Positions 1 to 11,329 of a stretch of 64,000 nt of DNA are shown here, piece after piece. Below the pieces are notes generated by a model that was given only the letters and a program-made list of their open reading frames with translations, made no database searches and had not been told where the DNA came from. Numbering within the stretch: the stretch's first letter is position 1; each line of letters begins with the position of its first letter. The translations under genes were made by a program, and so were the position numbers. Source of the DNA: Manihot esculenta (taxonomy: Eukaryota > Streptophyta > Magnoliopsida > Malpighiales > Euphorbiaceae); assembly GCF_001659605.2 (NCBI RefSeq), contig NC_035177.2, positions 6,568,701 through 6,632,700 of the forward strand, written 5' to 3'.

Positions 1-237
1 AAATTTTGATATAAATTATTAAAATAAATTTTAATCTTGAAAATATTAAATTATTAGAATTAGATGATAAAGTGATAATATAATGATAATTTATTTTTTA
101 GTTAAAAAAGAATACAATTATCATAATATTAAATTACTGGCTAAGAAGAAGTTTAAATTTATAATATTAAAATTATAAAATAATAAAATCATCATAATTT
201 TAATAATCGTCTTAATTTTAAATATTAGCAATTTTAG

Positions 238-268
<31 letters not shown>

Positions 269-431
269 GGATAATATAAAAAAATTAATAATTTTGATAA
301 TTTACATTTTTATATAATAAAATTTTCTTTTAATTATTTATATTGTCCAGATTATAATACATGAGATAGAATGATATATAAAATGATATAATTATATTTA
401 GAATAAGATATGAAATTCATAAAATAAAAAA
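1..431. other. AT-rich intergenic DNA with (TA)n microsatellite
   Basis: Very AT-rich sequence with no credible reading frame. A perfect (TA)n run lies at about 238-260. I see no recognisable gene or mobile-element terminus here. The last nine bases (423-431) are the left target duplication of the adjacent MITE. Confidence 0.7.
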
Positions 432-751
432 GGAAAAATTACTTTTTAATCCCTGAGGTTTAACGTAATTAACACTTCTGTCCCTCTATTTTGGCGACCC
501 AACACTTAAGTCTCTCACTTTATTTTCTGTCCAAATTCATAGTCCTTCCGTCCAAAATAGTCGTTTGGGACACGTGAATTGACATAATTAACCCTCACTA
601 AACCCAAATCCAAATACCTCTTCTTCTTCTTCTTCTTCCTACCCTTTCTGCAACTTCTTCTTCTTCTTTTTCTTCTTCTTCTTCCTACCCTTTTTGCAAC
701 TTTTTCTTTTTCTTCTTCTTCTTTCTTCTTCTTCTTCCTACCCTTTCTGCA

Positions 752-782
<31 letters not shown>

Positions 783-1027
783 CTTCTTCTGCAACTGGAG
801 AAAACATGAAAGAGAAAAAAAATAGGAATTTCACATTGAGAGAAGGGTATTTTTGAAAAAAATTATTACCTCTCACTTTTGACTCTTTGACCAAACGGTT
901 TAAATGGACGGAAGGACTACGAATTTGGACGGAAGAGAAAGTGAGGGACTTAAGTGTTGGGTCGCCAAAATAGAGGGACAGAAGTGTTAATTACGTTAAA
1001 CTTCAGGGACTAAGAAGTAATTTTTCC
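432..1027. mobile_element. MITE with long terminal inverted repeats, Mutator-like
   Basis: A 596-bp non-coding element bounded by near-perfect inverted repeats of roughly 120 bp. The left arm starts GGAAAAATTAC at 432 and the right arm ends with its complement at 1027. The arms share the block CCAACACTTAAG and its complement. It is flanked by the 9-bp direct duplication AATAAAAAA at 423-431 and 1028-1036. Long TIRs with a 9-bp TSD point to the Mutator superfamily; with no transposase it would be a MITE mobilised in trans. The AT-rich TSD lowers certainty about its exact length. Confidence 0.8.
617..790. repeat. TTC-rich minisatellite inside the MITE
   Basis: Runs of TTC alternate with three copies of a block reading approximately CCTACCCTTTCTGCAACTT. 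It forms the centre of the MITE between its inverted arms. The polyglutamate and polylysine peptide that can be read on the minus strand is a by-product of this repeat. Confidence 0.75.
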
Positions 1028-1555
1028 AATAAAAAATCATATATAAATAAGAATAAATTTCTAATTCGGATGATATTTAACAAAGATATGATTCTATTCC
1101 TTTATTAAGCGAGGGATTTTTTTTTGTAGAATTTTTAGTTTTATTGTCAAAGACATGCATTTTAGATTTTGACACCCTAGTTATTCAAAGGTTGAATTTT
1201 AAAAGAATTTTTGCAAATAGAAAATTTTAGGAGAATTATACGTACTTTGGACGAGACATTGCTTTAAAGGTTTTAAGTAAATTATTTTTTTGAAAATTGA
1301 AGTCAGACATTGCCTATATTTACTCCCGCAAAACGCAAGTGGTAATTTATCGCTATAATAATCTTTAAGTGATAAACTATTTGAGCTAAAGAAAACACCT
1401 CATAACGATGAAGACTCGCCTTAGAATAATAAGGACTTGCTTTAAAATGGTGAAGGTTCACTTTAAAGCGATCAAAAAATATTTTATATGGGTAGAAAAT
1501 TGTCAAAACTTTAACGACTAATCGTCCTAGTGGCAAAAAATCATATAAAGTGGAG
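1028..1555. other. AT-rich intergenic DNA, nothing recognised
   Basis: After the right MITE duplication there is AT-rich DNA with scattered stops in all frames. A short minus-strand frame at 1303-1536 has no recognisable motif. I see no gene here. Confidence 0.5.
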
Positions 1556-2055
1556 AGCTAAAGTACATGATGTGGGTGAAATGTCATCTAATTAGGCACT
1601 AAGATACTTAAGGCTGGTAAAATTAATGTTACTTGCGTGGGCGCTAAGGCATTTGAAGTGGAAAAATTTCCATCAAAGTGGGCATTAAGGCACTTGAGGC
1701 GAGCAAAATATTGCTCGAGTGGGCACTAAGGCACCTAAATGGCAGAAAACCACTTGAGATAAGCATAAATTCACCTATGTGGGCGCTAAGGCAATTGAGG
1801 TGCATGGAAAATCACTTGAATGAGTGTTAAGGCGCCTAAGATGAACGAAATGTCGTATGAGTGGACATTAGCGCCTGAATGGGTACTAAGGTGCCTCAGG
1901 TGGGCGGAAAGCTGCTTGAGTGGGCACTAAGGTGCCTGAGATGGCAAAAAGCCACCTGAGTGAGCATTAAGGCACATGAGGTTGGCAAAAAGCCACCTGA
2001 GTGGGTGTTAAGGCGGTTGAAGTGGGCAAAATATCGCTTGAGTGGGCAAAACTTT
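1556..2055. repeat. Degenerate tandem repeat, period about 41 bp
   Basis: About eleven diverged units, each built round a core like GTGGGCACTAAGGCACCTGA followed by a GGCAAAA-type block. Unit starts fall near 1637, 1679, 1720, 1778, 1823, 1861, 1885, 1920, 1962, 2001 and 2042. Substitutions and small indels separate the units, so the array is old. It has no open frame. It may be part of an LTR or a minisatellite; I cannot decide which. Confidence 0.65.
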
Positions 2056-2229
2056 CAATAGAGCGTACTATCACTTTAGAGTTATACCTCTTTTATAGGT
2101 AACATAATCTTGAGGCTCATCTCCTATTGCTCCTAAGATTTTTTTGACAATAAATTTATTTCTTGGATGTTGCAAACTATGAACTATTCACTTGTTTGAT
2201 CACAATCTCCTTCAAATAATGAAAAAAAG

Positions 2230-3394
2230 TGTTGGGTTTCAATCGAATTGAACGCAGCAAGAAATAGAAAAATAAAATTTTTCTCCAACATGGATCACGT
2301 TTAAATGAGGAAAATAATAATTATTAAAGAGAAAATAAATACCTTTTATTTTCTTACGGCAAAAGACGAGATCGCTTTGGTTGGGTTGTTGCAAACCACA
2401 AATCATCCAAGTATCCAGTCTGTTATGATATCCACACAGAATAGCAATCGAAAAGTCTTAGAACCGTTCTAAGAAATTGAGAAGGGGTGAGGTTTTGAGT
2501 GCTAGCTATCTACCTTTCCTATGAATTATGAAGGCTCACATAAGGGTTTCTTGTAAGAGTTTTTTTTAAGCTTTCATAAGATATCTTTTTATACTAAAAC
2601 ACTAGGGTTTTAGTATAATAGTATTTATTTATTTATTTATTTAACTAATTAAATAAATAAATTACAACTATGGTCCAGAACTTTAATAAGTAAGCCATAT
2701 AAATTTTAGATAATTTTAATTAAGTCCCTACTTAATTAATTAGATCAAAATCGTAATTCTTTCAAATTATAATTTTACCCCAATGTCAATTTATATGCAA
2801 TCAATTCTTATTTGATTTAACTTCTCATTTTATTTTCTCATGCAATTCTTTATGTGTGTGACCCATTAGGTTTCAAATATATGGGCAACAAATATAATTA
2901 ACTAATTAATTACTTTGAAGGTCAAGAACATTCTCTAGTAACATGTCAAGACTATCCAAATATTCAGAATGTCATAAATAGTTTGATTTAACCTTTTAGT
3001 ACATGGTTTATCAGTGTAATTAATATCCCTTCATCACAAATGTCCCGATTTAAAATTTGATGCATGGAATGTGCCTGTAATGTTAAATCAATATTAGTTC
3101 TCATTTATTAGTTATTGACCTATTGAATGAAATTTCAAGTCTCATTTGCTAATTTCATTCCACCTTCCGCAAGGATTTCATGGTCAATGCTAAAAGAGAA
3201 TAAATGGGACATTCCCTAATTTAACCTAGGATGATGAATTCTATCTTAATCACATAAATACCTTTATATAGTTCCTAATATATACAATTCATCCCCATTT
3301 ATTACTCATAAATCAAGCAACGTGTAAGATAAATCAAAATATAAAAGTTTCTATATAAGATTATTTATTGATTTCAAAGTTTAAAGGATCACTT
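2230..3394. other. Unidentified AT-rich sequence, possible old retroelement LTR remnant
   Basis: The stretch opens TGTTGGGTTTC at 2230 and includes a (TTTA)n run near 2623-2643. It has no protein-coding signal. Its composition resembles a Copia-type LTR read in reverse, but I found no matching opposite terminus or target duplication. It is cut at 3394/3395 by element A; bases 3390-3394 (CACTT) should be A's target duplication. Confidence 0.3.
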
Positions 3395-6300
3395 TGTAAC
3401 GACCCAGAAATCGGACCGCTACCGGCACTAGGATCCAGATCGGCATAAGGCCGCCGGGACCCGTAGCAAGCCTAACATACATCCTGTATACCTGTTAAAT
3501 CCCATACATGATCAAACATATACATAAAATTCAAACTTTTTCTTTCATTTACCAAGCTCAACCTGTGCATGCATAACTCATAACCATAAAACCCCACACT
3601 GGAGCTCTCATCAAATGCTCTAATGGGGTAACATATCATACATTAAGCTTGGTTTACATAAACATCATTAAAACCTTTCATTAAAAGATCATGTATCTAA
3701 AAGGGATTAACATACACTAGGGCCAAACACAATTCTATCCTCAATACAATTCTTTACATTACATCACATTACTATACTTTACATTACAATGTCTTTTCAT
3801 GTCCACAACTAGCTATTACATAAAACATGACTTTACTCTTGTTGACTTCCTGATTTATCCCGTACCTGCAGACCTGGGGGATTAAGGGAATGGGGTGAGC
3901 TACTAGAGTCCAGTGAGCAGAATAGTAAAAATATTATATTAAAATTCATGCTTTTATGGAATGAATCACATCACAAACAAATCACATCAAGGATGGACTT
4001 GTCACCAATAGCCCTCTACACATTCCAATAGTGCCAGGGGCGTAGCATGGGCCTCACTGGTCTTTCTCTTACGTAACATAACATAACATTCCAATATGCT
4101 AGGGGCGTAGCATGGGCCTCACTAGTCTTTCTCTTACATAGTACCAGGGGCGTAGAATGGGCCTCACTAGTCATACATACCCTACCATATCATATCATAT
4201 CCTATCATCATACGAGGGCTAATGGATCATTCAACACCCATCCACATCAACATTAAATTATGCAATGCAACATATTCGTGAATTCTAATGCAAACACCCT
4301 AATATATCTCATGGCATTCATGATGCGTGAATCATGCTAAAACTTTCATTAATTGCTTTGAAACATAAAGAGTCATTCTACTCACCTCTGGCAGACGCTG
4401 GACTGACTCTGCAACAGCTAACACTGCTGGCCTCCTCAGTCCTTCGGGTCTGATCCTACATAGTTGGACTCGAATGAGGTGCCAAACACACTCTAAACAA
4501 CTCATAAACAACTCCCCAAAACCCCCCTAAAATAACCTCAAAACATGCATAGAAAACAACCATGAAAAGGCTGGACAGGGCACTTTCGGCGGCAGGTTCG
4601 GCGGCCAAAAGTCCCTCCAGATCCAAAAGCCATACACCTTCGGCGGCACCTTCGGCGGCCGAAGGTTCCTTTCAGATTCGAAACTCATGCATGTTCGGCG
4701 GCACCTTCGGCGACCGAAACTCCCTTCCAAAGCCGAAAGTCCAACTTTCGGAGGCAGGGTTCGGCAGCTACAACAAGCCACCACAGGCAGGTTCGGCGGC
4801 CGAACTTGAGTTCTTCCTGAAGGGCAAAACTCAGCCTCCTCATGCACAAACAACCTCCAAACCTTCCAAAATAACCCTAAACCTCACATGCTCTCCCCCA
4901 AGCATGCATACACACTCCCTCCAGTATATAGAGCATAAACTAACTTAAACTTTCCAACATAACATCACATAAACATACATTAAGCATAAAACCCACATAA
5001 ACCTAAACATGCACATCTATTCTACCCATGCATCAAAACTTCTTAAAACTTCTTTAAACATAAAGGAAAGCAAAGATCCACACTTACCTCTTGAAGATCG
5101 AGGGTTGCTGTAGTCCCTAACTCGGAGATAGGAGGAAACAACCCCTTGGGTCCCCAAGCTCCCAAAACTTAGTCTTAAGCTTTGATACTTCAAAACCCAA
5201 GCTAAACTAGTTAAAACTTGAAAGATCTGAAGAAAGAATATGAAATCGACCAAAGGAGGACATGAACTCACCTTAGCTCGAGAATGGGGAGAAAACTCGC
5301 CCATTTTCGGCCTGAGGGGCCTTTTATAGGTGGCCGGTCAACCACCTTCGACGGCCTAAGATGCTTCCACAACTTCACCACCTTCGGCAGCTGTAACGAC
5401 CCAGAAACCGGACCGCTACCGGCGCTATGATCCAGATCGACATAAGGTCGTCGGGACCCGTAGCAAGCCTAACATACATCCTGAATACCTGTCAAATCCC
5501 ATAAATGATCATACATATACATAAACATGAGAAATTTTTCTTTTCTTTTACCAAGCTCAACCTGTGCATGCACATAAACCACACACTGGAGCCTCATCAC
5601 ATGCTCCTATGGGGTATCTCATCAAACATCAAGCTTGGTTGAACATAAACATCATAAAACATAGATCATGTATATACATGGGATTATCCAAACATACTAT
5701 GGTCAAGCACAATTCTAATCCTTAATATCAATATTACATAACATGATTGATCATAACCTTACATCATTTTACAAATCATCATGTCCACATCTAACTATTA
5801 CAAATCACAAGACTTTACTCTTCTAGATTCCTTGATCTAGCCCGTACCTGCAAACCTGAGGGATATAGGGAAAGGGGTGAGCTACTAGAGCCCAGTGAGC
5901 AGAATAATAAAACACTTAAAACATATGCCATCATGTAATGCATCATATCACAGACAAATCACATCAAGGGTGAACCTGTCACCAAATAGTCCCAGCATCA
6001 TATCCGTGCCAGGCCGTAGAATGGGGTCCTGGTCTTTCTATCATATCATAACATTACTTACCATTGCCCCAGGGCTTCATCTGGGCACCTGGTCTTCGCG
6101 TTCCATACCGTGCCAGGCCGTAGAATGGGGTCCTAGTCTTTCCTCAGGGACTAATTGGATCATACAGCATTCACCCACATCCACAACAAAGAATGCAATG
6201 CAACATATTCGTGGATTCTAATGCAACAATCTATTATATCACATGGCATTCGTGATGCATGATTCATGCTAAAACTTGCATTAATTTAAAACATAAGGTT

Positions 6301-7993
6301 TATTCCACTCACCTCAGGCTAACTCTAATAATGAACTGAAGCAGCTGACTCACTGCTGGGGTCCTCGGTTCCTTTTGTCCGAACCTACACAGGTGGACTC
6401 AAATAAGGGACCAAACATACTAGAACATGACTCTAAAAATATCCCCCAAAGATCCCCCTAAAACACCTTAAAACAATCAAAGAATTCATGCAAAGGAGGG
6501 CTGAACAGGGCACTTTCGGCGGCCAAAAGTCCCTCCAGAGCCGAAAGTCATGCACCTTCGGCGGCACTTTCGGCGGCCGAAGGTTCTCTCTAGAGGCGAA
6601 ACTCATGCATGTTCGGCGGCACCTTCGGCGGCCGAAAGTCCCCTCCAGAGACGAAAGTCCACTTTCGAGGGCAGGCTTCGGCAGCCGAAAGCTTGCCTCC
6701 ACAGGCAGGTTCGGCGGCCGAAAGTCCCTTCGGCTGCCGAACCTGAGTTTCTCCCAAAATGGCAGAAACTCGGCTCTTATGCACATTTGCCTCCCAAAAC
6801 CTTCAATCATGCATACAACTCAACCCAAAACATGCATAAATACATACATAAGCTCCTAGGGGCTTCAAACTATCCTAAACCCCAACTACAACACATCAAA
6901 AGCAACTCAGCAACCTACATTATCCATAAACACAACACAAAAACCTAACAAAGCTCAACTAACCTAAGCATGCATTTATACCCCAAGAATCAACTTGAAA
7001 CTTATTTAAAACATATAATGAGCTCAAGATCGGTTCTTACCTCTTGAAGATCGAGAGGAAAAATGATCCTAGCTTGGAGATGGGAGAGATCGAGTTCCTT
7101 GAACCTCCAAGCTCCAAAACTTGCTATTTGCTTAAAAATCTTCAAAGCAAAGGTGAAAACTCATAAAAATCATGGAAGATTTGAAGGAATAACTCAAGAT
7201 CGGCATGAGAGCGGTGGAGACTCACCTTGGCCGAAAATGGGGAGAAAAGCTCGCCCGTTCGGACATGGGGACCCCTTTATAGGTGGCTGGCCAGGCCACT
7301 TTCGGGGGCCTAACGTGCCTTCGCATGCATGCCATGTTCGGCGGCCGAACATGGCGTTCGGCGGCCGAACCTGGACTTCCCTCACTTATGCCTTCGGGGG
7401 CCTAAAGCACTCCCGAAGCGCATGCATGTTCGACGGCCGAACTTGAGGTTCAGCGGCCGAACCCGAGTTTTCCTCCAATGCTATTTTCATGCAAAAACTC
7501 ATTTTCTTTCTTGCTTAAAACATAAAATGCATTAAAACATTTTATAAAAACATGGTTTTACCCTTCTAGAAGTCTCCAACACCCGAGATTCCACCGGAAG
7601 GTAGAAATTCCGATACCGGAGTCTAGCCGGGTATTACAGCAGCCTAATGTGCCCCCTAAACTATCCCATGTTCGGCGGTCGAACTTGAGGTTCGGCGGCC
7701 GAACCTGGTTTCTTCCCTTAAAGCCTTTGGAGGTCTAAAGCACTCCCGAAACAGCCCTGTTTTCGGCGGCCGAACTTAAGGTTCGGCGGCCAAACCTGGG
7801 TCCTTCCTCCTTGGCCTATTCTTTTCAAAACTCATTTCTTTTCCATTTAAAAAAACCATAAAATCATGTGAAAACATTTTAGAAACACATTTTACCCTTC
7901 TAGAAGACTCTGGCATCTTCAGAATTCCAGATTCCAATGGAGATTCTGCCGGAAGGTAGGGATTCCGATGCCGGAATCTAGCCGGGTATTACA
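3395..7993 (-). repeat. 3' LTR of element A (split by solo LTR B)
   Basis: The LTR starts on the plus strand as TGTAACGACCC at 3395 and ends GGGTATTACA at 7993. It is in two pieces, 3395-5391 and 7644-7993, about 2.35 kb after removing B and one duplication copy. A TATAAAA box lies on the minus strand at about 5322-5328. Arrays of the TTCGGCGGCCGAA palindrome occur near 4585-4805 and 7669-7800. It is followed in minus-strand terms by PPT-like purines and the end of pol at 8098, which identifies it as the 3' LTR. Confidence 0.85.
5392..7638 (-). mobile_element. Solo LTR B (Tekay-like), inserted in A's 3' LTR
   Basis: A complete 2247-bp LTR with TGTAAC and GTATTACA ends and no internal domain. 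The duplication GCAGC flanks it exactly (5387-5391 and 7639-7643), so it is a true insertion reduced to one LTR by intra-element recombination. A minus-strand TATAAA lies at about 7276-7281, and splice-donor-like AGAGGTAAG follows downstream of it. Palindrome arrays occupy about 6508-6740 and 7336-7462. Its U3 resembles the LTRs of E, F and I more than that of its host LTR. Confidence 0.92.
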
Positions 7994-8030
7994 TTCTCTC
8001 CCCGTTAAGAACATTCGTCTCCGAATGTAC
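7994..8030 (-). promoter_or_regulatory. Polypurine tract and adjacent hairpin of element A
   Basis: Directly inside the 3' LTR, the minus strand reads a purine-rich run (7994-8005) that would prime plus-strand DNA synthesis. Next to it is an inverted repeat GAACATTCG / CGAATGTAC (8009-8017 and 8022-8030) with a 4-nt loop. One base pair is lost relative to the perfect version in other elements here. Confidence 0.7.
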
Positions 8031-8097
8031 CTCAAACTAGTACATGCATAACATAGCATAAAACATAAACATACATACAAAACACAAAGTACTCACC

Positions 8098-8443
8098 TTA
8101 AAAGAGATGAGGATATTGCTGGAGCATGGACTCCCATGTCTCCCAAGTACACTCTTCGATGTTATGGTGATTCCAAAGGACTTTCACCATTGGGATTTCC
8201 TTGTTCCTTAGCTTTCTGATCTGCGTGTCTAAGATCCGCACCGGCTGCTCAACATAGGTGAGATCTCCAAGGATCTCCACATCAGGCTCACTAAGAACCT
8301 TGCCCGGATCTGACACGAACTTCTGTAACATGGAAACATGGAAAACTGGATGGATTCTCTCCATTGAGGCAGGTAAGTCCAACTTGTACGATACATTCCC
8401 AACCTTTTGCAAGATTTCAAAGGGTCCGATGTACCGTGGAGTT
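8098..8443 (-). pseudogene. Element A pol, C-terminal end: integrase GPY/F module and chromodomain
   Basis: This is the last ~115 codons of A's polyprotein. It shows the integrase C-terminal GPF motif (RYIGPFEILQKVGNVSYKL), then the block around [11 protein letters not shown], and finally a chromodomain-like segment from [10 protein letters not shown] through [14 protein letters not shown] to the terminal YPHLF stop. The chromodomain of chromoviruses is associated with targeting to heterochromatin. The segment is cut from the rest of the integrase by element C; the frame resumes at 11330. The apparent start of the local open frame comes from C's LTR and is not a real start. Confidence 0.85.
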
Positions 8444-10562
8444 TGTAATATCCGGCTAGAGTCCGGCATCGGAATTCTACTTTCCGGTGGAATCTCGGAT
8501 ATCGGAACCCTCTAGAATGGTAGTAGATATGGTTTTCTAAAGGATTTTAGTCTGTTTTAATGTTTTAAGTACAAAAGGAAATGAGTTTTTCAAAGAAAAG
8601 AGCCAAGGAATAAATGCAAGGTTCGGCCGCCGAAAGTGAGGTTCGGCCGCCGAACGTTGCATGGTTTTGGTTTCACGTTTGGCCGCCGAAGGTGGTCTGG
8701 CCAGCCACCTATAAAAGGCCCTAGGTCGGTGAATGGATAAGATTTTTCTTTCCATTCACAGACAGAGGTGAGATCATGTTCTTCCTTGGGTGATCTTCAT
8801 GTTTTCTTCAAATCTTGCAAAGTTTTGATGGGTTTTATGTTGTTTTGAAGCTTTTGAGCAAATCAACCAAAAGTTTTGAAGTTGGAGACTTTGAGGGAGA
8901 GTTTCTCCATATCTCCACGTTGGGATCGTTTATCTTCTTGTTTGTAAGAGGTAAGTGAAGATCCTGAACTTCTTTTCATGTTTTATGCAGGTTTTATGGA
9001 GTTTTTGGGTAGAGATGCATGTTTAGGCTAAGTTGAGGTTTTGGTTGATTTGTGGTCAAAGCATGCTTATGTGTTTATTTGTATTGTTTGTTGGGGGTTT
9101 TAAGTTAGTTTTGGACCCCTTTGTGCCTATCCTTGAGTATATGCAGGTTGTGAATTTGTTGGTTGCATGTTTGAGTGAAGTTTGGGTTGGTTTGCATGAA
9201 GCAGAACACGTTTCTGCCTTACTGGAGAATCCAGTTTCGGCCGCCGAAAGAGGGTTCGGCCGCCGAACCTGCTAAGGAGGTGGTTTCGGCTGCCTAAGCT
9301 TGCCCAAGCTTGCCCCCGAAAGTTTGGACTTTCGGCTCTGGAAGGAGTTTCGGCCACCGAAGGTGCCGCCGAAGGTTAGGGACTTTCGTCTCTAGAGAGG
9401 ACTTTCGGCAGCCGAAGTGCCACCGAAAGTGCTTGAGTTTCGTCTCTGGAAGGGACTTTCGGCCACCGAACCTGCCGCCGAAAGTGCCCTGTCCAGCCTT
9501 CTTTTGCATGTTTTTCTTGATTCTTTTAGGATGTTTTAGGGGGGTTTTGGGGAGTAGTCTAGAGTTGTTCTTGAGTTAGTTTGGTCCCTCATTTGAGTCC
9601 ACCTATGTAGGAACGGACCAGAGGAACCGAAGAGAGCAACAGTGAGCACTGCTTCAGAGTTTGCAGAGTCAGTTCAGAGTCAGCCAGAGGTGAGTGGAAC
9701 TAAACTTAATGTTTTGAATTGAGAAATTAAATGCTTTGAGCATGTTCCATGCATCATGATATGTAATAGGTTGAGTGCACTAGAATACACTAATGTGACG
9801 CATTGCATTATTCTATGCTTGTACGGATCGGACATAGTTTGGATTCATTAGCCCTCCGATAAAGACCTGAGGAGCCCTGAGAGGGCCGGGCACAGCGCAT
9901 CATAGAGGGTGTGATAAAGTCCTGAGGAGCTCCTTTGCGGGCCGGGCACAGAACAGAGGGAGTTTTGAATCCGTCCGTCTGAGATGGGTGATTTACTTGT
10001 GATGTGATGCATTCCATGTGAGCATGTTTTATTAACATGTTTTTATTATTCTACTCACTGGGCTAGTATAGCTCATCCCTCTCCTTTAACCCCAGTCTTG
10101 CAGGGCAGAGTCAAAGGGAAGTCGGCAGGGTACAAAAAGAGTAAAGATTTTGTAATAGTAGAGTGTGGACATGTGCTATTGTAAAGAGATGTATTAGTAT
10201 TGTATAGAGTTTAGTATTGTACTTGACCTAGTTGTGTTGTAAATCCCTTTGTTTTTATACATGGTCCGTTTATGTAAATATGTTATTGAAATGTTTTATG
10301 AGTATGATCACCAGGCTTACATTGTGTGAGTTTAACCCGTCTAGAGCAAGCTCTAGTAAGGGGTTTTGTAGTACAGAGATAGTGCATGCACAGGTTGAGC
10401 CTTGGTTCAGAGAATCAGTTTTATGTTTTTACAGAAAATGTATGATCATGTATGGGATTTTACAGGTATACAGAGAGTATAGCAGGCTTGCTACGGGTCC
10501 CGGCGACCTTAAGTCAACCTGGATCCTAGCGCCGGTAGCGGTCCGGTTCTCGGGTCGTTACA
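8444..10562 (+). repeat. 5' LTR of element C
   Basis: A 2119-bp LTR running from TGTAATATCCGG to GGGTCGTTACA. TATAAAA is at 8710-8716, with palindromes (TTCGGCCGCCGAA type) just upstream at about 8622-8695 and a second array at 9236-9485. A consensus-like splice donor (AGAG/GTAAGTG) has its GT at 8951. A further AGAGGTGAGTGG donor-like site has its GT at 9690. Confidence 0.9.
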
Positions 10563-10565
10563 GAT

Positions 10566-10579
10566 TGGTATCAGAGCCC
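10566..10579 (+). promoter_or_regulatory. Primer binding site of element C
   Basis: TGGTATCAGAGCCC begins three bases after the LTR end. It is complementary to the 3' end of plant initiator tRNA-Met, the usual primer for minus-strand DNA synthesis in many plant LTR retrotransposons. Confidence 0.93.
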
Positions 10580-10664
10580 TAGGTTCATATGGTCGGACCA
10601 GATAGAGTGTCGGGCTCATAGAGGTTATAGTTGGTCAAGCACAATAGGAAATCATGTCCACTAG

Positions 10665-10685
10665 GATAGGATGTTGAGTCCTATC
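10665..10685 (+). other. Leader hairpin of element C
   Basis: A perfect 7-bp stem, GATAGGA (10665-10671) with TCCTATC (10679-10685) and a 7-nt loop. It lies between PBS and gag, just after the conserved word CATGTCCACTA. The same structure recurs in D, E, H, I and J. Confidence 0.7.
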
Positions 10686-10788
10686 TATATGATGAGGTGT
10701 AATGCCATGACTTAGGCATGTGCATTGTTGTTATGTGATGTTTATATGCTAATGTGTTATGTTATGTGTTGTTTTCCAGAAAGTTAAG

Positions 10789-11291
10789 ATGAGAGGAACT
10801 CGTCGATCTGCACGATTGACTGGAGTCCCACCAGAAAGTGAGGGTGCAACTGCTCGTCCTCCTGTGTTGCCAAGGGCAATGTCTCAGAGATCAAGTAGGG
10901 AGGGTACGTCAAGGGACCCTAGAAGGTCTTTTGACGAGAGCAGAAGAGGAGCAGATAGAGGAGGAAGCTCAGAGGAAGTGAGGGAGGCTATGGATGTGGA
11001 TCAGCAAAGAGAGGAAAGCATGGGTATGGGCAGGTCTGAAGAGGATATGGAAGAGTCTCAGGGAGGCGCTCAGGCCTCGGGGTTTGGTTATCCACCCCAT
11101 TATCCACCTTTTCCACAAGGCTCAGGGTATCCGATGGGGAGTACGTCGGATTACTCTGGTTTTACCCCATATCCTACCTACATGCCTTATATGCCTTATC
11201 CTCCTTTTTACCCACCATATCCCATGTATCCACCCACACCTTTCCATCCCAGGACAGCATACCCTGAACCAAGTGATACAACACCTTCTGC
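10789..11291 (+). pseudogene. Element C gag, N-terminal fragment
   Basis: About 168 codons from the [15 protein letters not shown] start shared by the Gag proteins in this window. The acidic and basic N-terminal region and the start of the Tyr/Pro-rich segment are present. The frame then runs into LTR sequence at about 11291, so the capsid (retrotrans_gag) domain and zinc knuckles are missing. I chose the ATG at 10789 over the upstream in-frame 10759 because MRGTRRS is conserved in E and I and follows an acceptor-like TTTTCCAG at 10779. As it stands the frame would produce only a truncated Gag. Confidence 0.8.
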
Positions 11292-11329
11292 TCTAGCGCC
11301 GGTAGCGGTCCGGTTCCCGGGTCGTTACA

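Larger units (their letters stand above)
8444..11329 (+). mobile_element. Element C: internally deleted Tekay-like retrotransposon
   Basis: A plus-strand element with a complete 5' LTR, PBS, leader and the first part of gag, followed abruptly by the last ~38 bp of an LTR (11292-11329). The rest of gag, all of pol and nearly all of the 3' LTR are missing. The outer ends carry a 5-bp duplication with one mismatch, GAGTT (8439-8443) and GAGCT (11330-11334). Removing it rejoins A's integrase frame, so the deletion occurred after insertion or during reverse transcription. It is not autonomous. Confidence 0.88.

Noticed and set aside
685..894. Minus-strand frame with polyglutamate and polylysine runs
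   Set aside because: It is a by-product of the TTC repeat inside the MITE and crosses the TIR.
9808..10038. Small frames in the U5 part of LTRs, considered as possible upstream genes
   Set aside because: They are not conserved between LTR copies and are broken by indels even between close relatives.
10759..10788. Upstream in-frame ATGs before the MRGTRRS start in C, E and I
   Set aside because: They precede an acceptor-like site and are not conserved in sequence, so the [10 protein letters not shown] is the better start.
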